Origin: Streptomyces violaceus
GTDB taxonomy: Bacteria > Actinomycetota > Actinomycetes > Streptomycetales > Streptomycetaceae
DNA: 5,927 nt
Reading direction: 5' to 3'
Assembly (NCBI GenBank): GCA_000715635.1
Contig: KL569119.1
Coordinates: 25,603-31,529, forward strand
Below are positions 1-5,282 of this stretch, one piece after another (positions within the stretch are counted from its first letter, which is position 1; each line of letters begins with the position of its first letter). The notes under the pieces were generated by a model. It was not told where the DNA came from, did not search any database, and worked only from the letters and a program-made list of their open reading frames with translations. A program made the translations under genes and the position numbers.

Positions 1-766
1 CCGCCTGCCGCCAGCGGCGGTCGGAGGCGACGAGTTCCTTGCGGCGCAGGGCGGCCCGCAGCGTGCACACCGCGTCCACGATCGCGTCGGGGACGTCCAC
101 GGCCGGGACGGCCTCGGTCACGGCGTGCCGCAGGTCGGCCAGCTCGATGGTGGTCCGTGCCGGTGCCGCCGGGCGTCCGACGGCGGAGCGGACCAGCGCG
201 GCGAAGTTCGAGGGGTCTTCCAGGTAGCCGACCTCGATCCGCACCAGCAGCCGGTCGTAGATCGCGGCCGAGTCCTCGCCGCTGGGCAGTTCGTTGCTCG
301 CCGTGATGGCCCCGATCAGGGGGCAGCGGATCGGCTCACCGCCGTTCTCGGGGTGGTAGATCCGCTCGTTGAGGTAGCCCAGCGTCTCGTTCAGCGCCGC
401 CGTGGAGCACTTGAAGATCTCGTCGATGAAGGCGACATGCGCGGTCGTGGCCCGGCCGTCGTAGACCTGGCGGTACTCGCCCCGGGCCAGCGCGGCGACG
501 TCGATGGGACCGAACATCCGCGTCGGCGCGGTGAACTTCGACAGCAGGATCTCCCAGTAGGCCGCCCCCTCGACCCGGCCCGTGAGCTCCCGGGCCAGCT
601 CGGACTTCGCCGTCCCGGGCGGGCCGAGCACCAGCGAGTGCTGCCCGGCCAGCAGCGTCACCACCAGCGTCCGCACCACGTCGTCCCGCTCGTAGAACCT
701 CTCCGACAACTCGTCGCCGATCGCCCGCAGCCTCTTGGCGGTGTCCTGCGCGTGGTGTGCGTCCAT
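1..766 (-). CDS. RavA/MoxR-family AAA+ ATPase, C-terminal part cut by window edge
   Basis: The reading frame is open from ATG at 766 to the left edge and gives about 255 residues. AAA+ signatures appear in order: Walker A GPPGTAKS (residues 48-55), Walker B VAFIDE (111-116), sensor-1 TASNELP (155-161) and an arginine-finger-like YDRLLVR (170-176). The stretches LLSKFTAPTRMFGPI and LNETLGYLNER closely resemble the RavA branch of MoxR ATPases. These are cytoplasmic chaperone-like ATPases that usually act with a VWA-domain partner (ViaA in E. coli). E. coli RavA has about 500 residues, so roughly half is present. The start is supported by AAGGAG six bases upstream. The preceding gene on the same strand is a LysR regulator 77 bp away, so read-through is possible but the functions need not be linked. 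The VWA partner would lie beyond the left edge. RavA is the best family guess; a more general MoxR assignment is safe. Confidence 0.88.
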   Translation of the reverse strand, partial: MDAHHAQDTAKRLRAIGDELSERFYERDDVVRTLVVTLLAGQHSLVLGPPGTAKSELARELTGRVEGAAYWEILLSKFTAPTRMFGPIDVAALARGEYRQVYDGRATTAHVAFIDEIFKCSTAALNETLGYLNERIYHPENGGEPIRCPLIGAITASNELPSGEDSAAIYDRLLVRIEVGYLEDPSNFAALVRSAVGRPAAPARTTIELADLRHAVTEAVPAVDVPDAIVDAVCTLRAALRRKELVASDRRWRQA

Positions 767-772
767 GGTCGA

Positions 773-778
773 CTCCTT
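773..778 (-). promoter_or_regulatory. Ribosome binding site of the RavA-like gene
   Basis: On the minus strand AAGGAG lies six bases before the ATG at 766. It is a near-consensus Shine-Dalgarno sequence at ideal spacing and fixes the start of the ATPase gene. Confidence 0.8.
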
Positions 779-843
779 GCCGGCGGCGCTCCGTTGGACC
801 GACCGGGACGGCCCTTTCCCCCCGAAGCTACGACGCCTGCACG

Positions 844-1755
844 CTACTTGGGGTGTGTGCCGGCGGTCCTCTCCGTACAACTGCGGGCGACGGTGTCGGC
901 GAAGACCCGGGCGAGCGGGGAGAGGGCGTCCCAGCGGCGGACGGCCCAGCCGACCGGGAGCGGAGGCAGACCGCCCACGGGGACGAGGCGGAGGGGGCCG
1001 TCACCCGGTACCTCCCAGCCGGGCAGGACAGGCACGACGGCGTGACCGAGGCCGAGCTCCGCCAGCAGGAGGGCGGTGTCCCAGTCGGCGACGCTGGTGC
1101 CGGAGCTGCTCCGGATGCCGAGTTCGGCGAACGCGGCATCGAGACGGGCGCCCGAGGTGGAGTTCTCGGGAAGCCGGATGAGGCTGATGTCGCTGAATTC
1201 GGCTGTGCTGACACAGGGCCGGCCCGCGAGCGGATCGTCGGAGCGGACGGCCAGGACCCAGGGCAGGGAGACGACGGGGCGCTGCTCGATACCGCGCACC
1301 GGGCCGTCGATGGTCACCCAGGCGAGGTCGAGGTCGCCGACGGTGAGGGCGTCGAAGCAGTCGCGGCTGGAGGTCTCCGTCCGAAACTCCAGACTGACCT
1401 TCGGGTAGTGCTGCCGGAAGGCGACGACGGCCTCGGCCATGAAGTGCCGCACCGTGGTTCCGCCGGTGGTGACGCGCACGGCGCCGCTGTCGCCGTTGAC
1501 CAGGTCCCCGAGACGCCGCAGGGCCAGATCCAGACCGGAGAGGCTGTCCGAGGCGGCGTCGCGCAAGACGCGTCCCGCGAGTGTGGGCACGACACCCCGG
1601 GGGCGGCGCTCCAGGAGGCTCACGCCGGCCTCTCGCTCGAGCCGCTTGACGTGCTGGCTCACCGCCGACTGGGTGCAGCCCAGCTCCCGGGCGACGGCGC
1701 TGAGGCTTCCCGCCCGGCACACGGCCACGAAGACGCGCAGGTCGTCCAGAGTCAT
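844..1755 (-). CDS. LysR-type transcriptional regulator (complete)
   Basis: This 303-residue protein has the standard length and layout of a LysR-type regulator. Residues 1-62 form the winged helix-turn-helix (MTLDDLRVFVAVCRAGS, then CTQSAVSQHVKRLE as the recognition helix), followed by a linker helix and a periplasmic-binding-like effector domain from about residue 90 to 295. It acts as a DNA-binding tetramer in the cytoplasm; the ligand cannot be read from sequence. The start fits the family N-terminus, but the only Shine-Dalgarno match (GGAG, 1758-1761) is just two bases from the ATG, which suggests weak or unusual initiation. That GGAG overlaps a 16-bp palindrome (1760-1775), so self-repression is plausible. 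The gene diverges from a DUF6817-like gene at 1927, the usual arrangement of a LysR regulator with its target. The link is inferred. Confidence 0.93.
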   Translation of the reverse strand: MTLDDLRVFVAVCRAGSLSAVARELGCTQSAVSQHVKRLEREAGVSLLERRPRGVVPTLAGRVLRDAASDSLSGLDLALRRLGDLVNGDSGAVRVTTGGTTVRHFMAEAVVAFRQHYPKVSLEFRTETSSRDCFDALTVGDLDLAWVTIDGPVRGIEQRPVVSLPWVLAVRSDDPLAGRPCVSTAEFSDISLIRLPENSTSGARLDAAFAELGIRSSSGTSVADWDTALLLAELGLGHAVVPVLPGWEVPGDGPLRLVPVGGLPPLPVGWAVRRWDALSPLARVFADTVARSCTERTAGTHPK

Positions 1756-1759
1756 AACT

Positions 1760-1775
1760 CCAAGCTACAGCTTGG
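1760..1775. promoter_or_regulatory. 16-bp palindrome at the LysR start, probable operator
   Basis: CCAAGCT-AC-AGCTTGG is a perfect inverted repeat with 7-bp arms and a 2-bp spacer. It ends five bases before the LysR ATG and covers half of its GGAG ribosome binding site. It is not the classical T-N11-A LysR box, because the symmetry axis does not allow that spacing. A site here would suit autorepression; control of the divergent gene is also possible. Confidence 0.5.
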
Positions 1776-1797
1776 GTGTTGCGAGAAATCCAGAGGA

Positions 1798-1826
1798 TTG
1801 ACTGAGACCTTGGGGCCCACGAGGAT
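1798..1826 (+). promoter_or_regulatory. Candidate housekeeping promoter for the DUF6817-like gene
   Basis: TTGACT (1798-1803) and GAGGAT (1821-1826) are separated by 17 bp. They resemble the actinomycete vegetative consensus TTGACN with TAGRRT, with the first -10 base off. Transcription would begin near 1833 and give a leader of about 90 bases that contains the two hairpins described separately. GGGCCCA occurs on both sides of the -10 (1813-1819 and 1834-1840). Confidence 0.45.
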
Positions 1827-1847
1827 CAAGGCAGGGCCCAGGCGGCA

Positions 1848-1900
1848 ACCCGTCCGGCGCTTTCGCGGGATCCGGACCACAGGCGAAGGCGCGGACGGGT
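1848..1900 (+). promoter_or_regulatory. Long hairpin in the leader of the DUF6817-like gene
   Basis: Bases 1848-1856 (ACCCGTCCG) pair perfectly with 1892-1900 (CGGACGGGT). After a single bulged G at 1857 the stem continues with 1858-1866 against 1883-1891, with one G-U pair. This makes an 18-bp stem with a loop of about 16 bases. No T-run follows, so a simple intrinsic terminator is unlikely; a leader structure affecting mRNA stability or translation is more plausible. No known riboswitch family was recognised. Confidence 0.5.
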
Positions 1901-1905
1901 GCCGA

Positions 1906-1922
1906 CCTCCGTGACGGAAGGA
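1906..1922 (+). promoter_or_regulatory. Ribosome binding site GGAAGGA, partly folded into a small hairpin
   Basis: GGAAGGA (1916-1922) lies four bases before the GTG start at 1927 and supports that start. CCTCCG (1906-1911) can pair with CGGA and GG (1915-1918 and 1920-1921), leaving A1919 bulged and a TGA loop, so most of the Shine-Dalgarno sequence could be masked in the mRNA. The stem is short and the pairing is a by-eye prediction. Confidence 0.45.
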
Positions 1923-1926
1923 CACC

Positions 1927-2475
1927 GTGCCTACCACTCCTCCTGCCCCCGCCGACCGGGCCATCGCGCTGCTGCACCAGCTCGGTGCCACGGAGATCAC
2001 CCATCCGGGCGGCACGCTCGTAGCCCATCTCCAGCGTGTCCGGAGCCGGCTAGCCGGCTGGGGTGCCCGTCCGGCCCTCCAGCTCGCGGGCCTGTGCCAT
2101 GCCTTCTACGGCACCGACGGCTTCCCCACCGCCCTGCTGTCTCCGGACAGTCGCTCCGACCTCGCGGAGGCGATCGGTGCCGAGGCCGAAGCGATCGTGT
2201 ATCTCTACGCGTCCTGTGACCGGAAGGCCACCTATCCGAATCTCGCGGATGCCGAAGGGCCCTTCCGGGATCGGTTCACCGGCCGCCTCCACACTCCGGA
2301 GCCTCAACATCGACGAGACTTCGCGGAACTGTCCGTCGCCAACGAACTCGACCTCGCCCGCATCGACTCCGCCTTCCGGGAGAAGTGGGGACCCGAACTC
2401 CTCACCCTGTTCACCCGCTTCCGGCCCTTGCTGAGCGAGCCCGCTTGGTCGGACTGCCAGGCGGTGCTCCTCTAG
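1927..2475 (+). CDS. DUF6817-like protein of unknown function
   Basis: The 182-residue protein has no signal peptide or membrane segment and is probably cytoplasmic. It resembles, from memory, the DUF6817 family of actinobacteria and other bacteria, with conserved-looking blocks EITHPGGTLVAHLQRV (residues 23-38), LAGLCHAFYGTDGF (53-66) and AIVYLYASCDRKATYP. Three histidines (H26, H34, H58) followed by YGT suggest a helical, HD-like metal or ligand pocket, but the classical HD pair is absent; this is inference. No reaction can be assigned. GTG is preferred as start because of GGAAGGA four bases upstream. The gene diverges from a LysR regulator 171 bp away, which likely controls it. Its TAG stop overlaps the stop of the convergent WYL regulator, leaving no room for a terminator between them. 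Confidence 0.82.
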   Translation: MPTTPPAPADRAIALLHQLGATEITHPGGTLVAHLQRVRSRLAGWGARPALQLAGLCHAFYGTDGFPTALLSPDSRSDLAEAIGAEAEAIVYLYASCDRKATYPNLADAEGPFRDRFTGRLHTPEPQHRRDFAELSVANELDLARIDSAFREKWGPELLTLFTRFRPLLSEPAWSDCQAVLL

Positions 2476-3458
2476 GAGTACTTCTGAAGGATCTGCCTGG
2501 TGAGTTGTCGGATATGTTCGCGGGCTTCCACGGGGTCGGTCACCGTGACGCTGTCGCCGAACTGCAGGAGCAGGCGGACGACTTCCACGTTCTGGCCGAC
2601 GACCGCGATGCTCACGCGTCGCGTTCCCGCAGCGTCCCGAACAGTCAGCCGACGGCCGAGGATGCGCCTCGCCCTGCCTAGTTGGTCCCGGTCGAGCTCG
2701 GCATGGATCCGGAAGGTGTTCGGGTTCTCCCAGCGCGCCGTCAGCTCTGCCGCGACGCCGTGCAGGGTCGCGCCCGGCCGCAGCCGACGAACTACCCGCA
2801 TCGGTTCCCAGTCGACGAGCCGTTCCAGCGCGTGGAGGTGCGGACGACCTGCGGAGTCTGCCACCAGATACCACCTGCCGGCCTTGGCCAGCAGGCCGTA
2901 CGGGTCGGTGATCCGCCACGTGGGCTCGGTCTCCTCGGACCGGCGGTAGCAGATACGCAACCGCACCGCGCGCCGCAGGTCGCCCACCAGCGCTGCCGGA
3001 GGCAGGCCCTCGGCGTCCCGGGAGAACCAGGGGCTGTTGTCGGTGGTCACGACCGCGCTCAGAGGCAGCGCACCGGTGCTCGACGGACGCAGCGTCGATC
3101 GCACCTTCTGGTGCGCGCGCTGGGTGTCGGCCATGGCTCCCAACTGTTCGCGCTGCATGTCGTCGAGGCCGTAGAGCGCGAGGTGGTCCCGTTCGTTCGG
3201 AGTGAGCCGTGACGTGTCGAGCAACCCACCGGGTAGCAGAGTCACCCCGCCCCAACGGCCGCGCCGGATCAGCAGGGGGAAGCCTGCTTCTTGCAGCCAT
3301 TGCACGTCTCTGAGGACGGTACGGGCCGACACACCGACCTGGGCCGCCAGCTCGGCGGTCGTCGTGGTCTCCCGCGACTGCAGCGCCAGCAGCAGCAAGA
3401 AGAAGCGATCCGGAGTCACGAGATCGAGAATCTCAGAAAACATGACGGGATCCGTCAT
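2472..3458 (-). CDS. WYL-domain transcriptional regulator (YafY/DeoR-like HTH plus WYL)
   Basis: This 328-residue protein (from ATG at 3458) carries an N-terminal HTH_11-type winged helix (residues about 18-75, with TTAELAAQVGVSARTVLRDV), a WYL domain (about 155-225, containing DPYGLLAKAGRWYLVA) and a C-terminal WCX-like region (about 235-320). Such proteins are cytoplasmic DNA-binding regulators whose WYL domain is thought to sense ligands or nucleic acid. The start is uncertain: ATG 3458, ATG 3443 and GTG 3419 are all possible and none has a good Shine-Dalgarno sequence. Homologs usually begin close to the TPDRFFLLLLALQ stretch, which favours one of the inner starts. A 19-bp palindrome (3441-3459) covers the two ATG codons. 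The gene diverges from a VOC-protein gene, a common pairing in actinobacteria, so control of that gene is the likely role. Confidence 0.92.
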   Translation of the reverse strand: MTDPVMFSEILDLVTPDRFFLLLLALQSRETTTTAELAAQVGVSARTVLRDVQWLQEAGFPLLIRRGRWGGVTLLPGGLLDTSRLTPNERDHLALYGLDDMQREQLGAMADTQRAHQKVRSTLRPSSTGALPLSAVVTTDNSPWFSRDAEGLPPAALVGDLRRAVRLRICYRRSEETEPTWRITDPYGLLAKAGRWYLVADSAGRPHLHALERLVDWEPMRVVRRLRPGATLHGVAAELTARWENPNTFRIHAELDRDQLGRARRILGRRLTVRDAAGTRRVSIAVVGQNVEVVRLLLQFGDSVTVTDPVEAREHIRQLTRQILQKYS

Positions 3459-3459
3459 G
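3441..3459. promoter_or_regulatory. 19-bp palindrome between WYL regulator and VOC gene, probable operator
   Basis: CATGACGG-GAT-CCGTCATG has perfect 8-bp arms and a 3-bp spacer, and a further ATGACG half-site follows at 3461-3466. It lies in the short divergent region, 51 bp before the VOC start, and overlaps both candidate ATG starts of the WYL gene. This is the expected place for an operator that controls both genes; binding is inferred, not shown. Confidence 0.55.
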
Positions 3460-3498
3460 AATGACGTGCAGGCTCCGGTCGTTCAGTGAGACCGACCC

Positions 3499-3504
3499 AA
3501 GGAG
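3499..3504 (+). promoter_or_regulatory. Ribosome binding site of the VOC gene
   Basis: AAGGAG lies six bases before the ATG at 3511 and fixes that start. I could not find a convincing -35/-10 pair in the 50 bases upstream. Confidence 0.8.
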
Positions 3505-3510
3505 CGAGCA

Positions 3511-3876
3511 ATGTCGTCCTCGATCGTGTTCATCGTCTACGTCAACGACGCGCCCGAAGCGGCCCGCTTCTACGCGGACCTCCTCGAGATCAAGCCCGGC
3601 TTCCAGACCCCTGGTTACATCGCCTTCGACCTCGGCGAGGGCGTGAATCTCGCGCTCTGGAGCGGGCAGCTGGACGGCTTGACCCCCGCGGTGCCACGCA
3701 CCAGCGAGGTCTGTCTGACCCTGCCTGGCGGACCCGAGGCGATCGACCGCCAGTTCGCGCGGTGGGTGGAAAAGGGGGTTCGCGTGGTCAGCGAGCCGCG
3801 CGATGAGGTATTCGGGCGCACGTTCGTCGTCGCGGACCCGGACGGCAACCTGATCCGAGTCGCCCCCGTCGACTGA
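3511..3876 (+). CDS. VOC-family protein (glyoxalase/bleomycin-resistance fold)
   Basis: The 121-residue protein has the typical length of a single-chain VOC protein, with two beta-alpha-beta-beta-beta modules: residues 5-50 (FIVYVNDAPEAARFYADLL, then IAFDLGEGVNLALWS) and 66-119 (EVCLTL, then FVVADPDGNLIRVAP). VOC proteins are cytoplasmic dimers that act as metal-dependent lyases, dioxygenases or resistance proteins that sequester drugs. The usual metal-ligand glutamate in the last strand (GNxIEV) is replaced by R116 here, and the first strand lacks an obvious His or Glu ligand. A non-enzymatic or ligand-binding role is therefore possible. A strong AAGGAG supports the start. The divergent WYL regulator and the palindrome between them suggest inducible control. 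The substrate cannot be named. Confidence 0.9.
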   Translation: MSSSIVFIVYVNDAPEAARFYADLLEIKPGFQTPGYIAFDLGEGVNLALWSGQLDGLTPAVPRTSEVCLTLPGGPEAIDRQFARWVEKGVRVVSEPRDEVFGRTFVVADPDGNLIRVAPVD

Positions 3877-3959
3877 CCACAGGGTGCTCCGACTCATCGC
3901 ACGCCGCTCACGGTCCAGGGGCCGTCGCGCAGACGTGATGCTGTGACGTGCGGTGGTCG

Positions 3960-4002
3960 AGGTCGGCTGAGACAGCGGCCATTCAGCTGTCTCAGCCGAC
4001 CT
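3960..4002. repeat. 17-bp perfect inverted repeat, possible terminator or excision scar
   Basis: The arms 3960-3976 (AGGTCGGCTGAGACAGC) and 3986-4002 are exact reverse complements, separated by nine bases. It is one of the two strongest hairpins in the window, together with the DUF6817 leader hairpin. It begins 83 bases after the VOC stop, so it could end that transcript; actinomycete terminators often lack a T-run, as here. Its right arm stops just before the surviving piece of an HxlR-type gene, so an origin in a rearrangement is also possible. Confidence 0.6.
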
Positions 4003-4004
4003 GG

Positions 4005-4133
4005 ATGGATCCGCTGAAGACCCTGTACTCCCTGACCGCGTTCGGTCGGGAACTCTCCGAAGTGCTGGCTCCCCTCTCCGAGTGGGGCCACCGCCGCTTG
4101 GAGAAGCTCACCGAGGCCCGGTCGGCCTCATGA
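4005..4133 (+). pseudogene. C-terminal remnant of an HxlR-type regulator
   Basis: The 42 codons from ATG 4005 to TGA 4131-4133 include LYSLTAFGRELSEVLAPLSE followed by WGHRRLEKL. This matches the winged-helix end and last helix of HxlR-family regulators, whose typical form is YSLTxFGRxL followed by a WG motif. The first ~75 residues of the family, with the recognition helix, are absent, and only 128 bases lie between the VOC stop and this piece, too few to encode them. None of the upstream frames shows HxlR-like residues. The open frame extends back to GTG 3948, but that part is inside the inverted repeat and does not look like protein. No ribosome binding site precedes the ATG. A deleted, non-functional gene is the simplest reading; a small real peptide is less likely. 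Confidence 0.65.
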
Positions 4134-4219
4134 CACATCGCCCCGTCACCCCCTCCACCAGGATCTGAGCGCCCTCCGGCCGCCCTTCACCAGGTTCGCC
4201 CCGTTGCTGCCCCGCCGCC

Positions 4220-4245
4220 AAGTACCCACAAAAAAGTGGCTACGT
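4220..4245. promoter_or_regulatory. Imperfect inverted repeat, possible HxlR-type operator
   Basis: GTACCCAC (4222-4229) and GTGGCTAC (4236-4243) are inverted repeats with one mismatch around a run of six A; outer A4220 and T4245 also pair. HxlR-family regulators often bind GTAC-flanked palindromes with an A/T-rich centre. The site lies between the HxlR remnant and the SDR gene. The match to that family is from memory and approximate. Confidence 0.4.
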
Positions 4246-4436
4246 CGGACGGTGCGGCGAAGGGGCCGGGATGCCATAGGAGTTCCCTATAGCCTGTGCT
4301 GAGATTTCGTCTTTGCCTCTCGTTCTTTTCCGTACGTACCGTGAAACAGCTCGATGAGGTGCTCACCGCGATTTCTCCGAAGATTCGCGCTCTGCGCACG
4401 TCGATCCTTCTTTCATCGGGCGACAACGACGCGATC

Positions 4437-4443
4437 GAGAGGA
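4437..4443 (+). promoter_or_regulatory. Ribosome binding site of the SDR gene
   Basis: GAGAGGA lies eight bases before ATG 4452. It decides in favour of this start over the longer open frame that begins at 4296. Confidence 0.65.
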
Positions 4444-4451
4444 CCGGTGGC

Positions 4452-5222
4452 ATGACCACGCTCGAGAACGAAACGGGAACGCGAGAACTCAAGGGAAAGC
4501 GGGCCCTGGTCACGGGGGGAACTCGCGGAATCGGAGCGGCCGTCGTGCGCCGGCTTCTGGACGCGGGCGCCGAGGTGCTCACGACCGCCAGGTCGGCGAC
4601 GAGCACGGTGCCGGAGGGCGCCACCTTCGTAGAGGCCGACGTGCGGACACGTGCTGGAGCACAGGCGCTCGCCGCGGCCGCGCAGGAGGTTCTCGGCGGG
4701 GTGGACGTCCTGGTCCACAACGCGGGTGGGGCGCAACCGTACAAGGGCACCTCGGCCATCCCCGACGAGGAATGGCAGGGCGCGCTGGACTTGAACTACC
4801 TGGCCGCGGTGCGGCTCGACTCGCTGTTGGTGCCGGGGATGCGGGAGCGGCGTTCGGGGATGATCGTGCACGTCTCCTCGGCCGCCGTCCCCGCCACGCC
4901 ACCGCCGTTCCTGCACTACACGGCGGCGAAGGCGGCGCTGGAGAACTACAGTCGGGGACTGGCCTCGGAGCTGGCCCCGTTCGGAATCCGGGTCAACACC
5001 GTGACTCCCGGCAGAGTCGCCACCCCCGGCGGCGAAGCAACGCGCGAGCAGTGGGCGCGCCTGGACCCGGCGCAGGGCCAGAACAGCGCCACCGTGCCGC
5101 TGGGGCGCGAGGGTCAGCCCGACGACATCGCCCACGCGGTGCTGTTCCTCGTGTCCGACCGGGCGGGCTGGCTGACCGGGAGCAATATCGTCGTGGACGG
5201 CGGCGAATTCCCCAGGGGTTGA
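4452..5222 (+). CDS. Short-chain dehydrogenase/reductase (classical SDR)
   Basis: The 256-residue protein is a typical classical SDR, a soluble NAD(P)-dependent oxidoreductase with a Rossmann fold. Visible motifs are the cofactor loop TGGTRGIG (residues 21-28), D63-V64 for adenine contact, HNAGG (89-93) and the catalytic tetrad N115, S143, Y156, K160 in HYTAAKAAL. PGRVATPG follows the PG motif, and the C-terminus DGGEFPRG is canonical. R47 at the end of strand 2 suggests a preference for NADP(H). All catalytic residues are present, so the enzyme should be active; the substrate is unknown. The start at 4452 matches the family N-terminus. Upstream lie a possible HxlR-type operator and the remnant of an HxlR regulator, which may once have controlled it. 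The gene converges with a partial LysR gene 78 bp downstream. Confidence 0.93.
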   Translation: MTTLENETGTRELKGKRALVTGGTRGIGAAVVRRLLDAGAEVLTTARSATSTVPEGATFVEADVRTRAGAQALAAAAQEVLGGVDVLVHNAGGAQPYKGTSAIPDEEWQGALDLNYLAAVRLDSLLVPGMRERRSGMIVHVSSAAVPATPPPFLHYTAAKAALENYSRGLASELAPFGIRVNTVTPGRVATPGGEATREQWARLDPAQGQNSATVPLGREGQPDDIAHAVLFLVSDRAGWLTGSNIVVDGGEFPRG

Positions 5223-5282
5223 CGAGGGCAGCATCAACAGCATTCCGGAACGCCATTTACAGCCAAAAGAATTCAGTGGCGC

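Larger units (their letters stand above)
4134..4451. other. Non-coding region upstream of the SDR gene
   Basis: No gene is seen in these 318 bases. The stretch 4290-4440 is visibly richer in A/T than the flanking genes, as expected for a promoter and leader. It contains a likely operator at 4220-4245, a small inverted repeat ATAGG-agttc-CCTAT (4276-4290), an 8-bp palindrome GTACGTAC (4332-4339) and the SDR ribosome binding site. The SDR frame stays open back to about 4296, but third-position bias is weaker there and no ribosome binding site supports a start at GTG 4341 or earlier. Confidence 0.6.

Noticed and set aside
125..1045. Plus-strand open frame of 306 codons opposite the RavA-like gene
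   Set aside because: Arg/Gly/Pro-rich low-complexity translation with no family resemblance; it mirrors the clearly recognisable ATPase and LysR genes on the other strand, as often happens in high-GC DNA.
757..1914. Plus-strand open frame of 385 codons opposite the LysR gene
   Set aside because: It is antisense to a complete LysR regulator, has no recognisable domain and no ribosome binding site, and crosses the divergent promoter region.
2050..3300. Minus-strand open frame of 416 codons over the WYL and DUF6817-like genes
   Set aside because: It is out of frame with the WYL regulator and antisense to the DUF6817-like gene; composition is Arg/Pro/Gly-rich without domains.
3910..3925. Small hairpin ACGGTCC/GGGCCGT after the VOC gene as terminator
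   Set aside because: The loop is too tight, one pair is G-U and no T-run follows; the 17-bp repeat at 3960-4002 is a better candidate.
4296..4451. N-terminal extension of the SDR by 52 residues
   Set aside because: The extension has weaker third-position GC bias and no ribosome binding site, while GAGAGGA precedes ATG 4452 and the family starts near the TGxxxGxG loop.
4413..5243. Minus-strand open frame of 276 codons opposite the SDR gene
   Set aside because: It is the complement of an SDR gene with all catalytic motifs; the translation shows no known fold.
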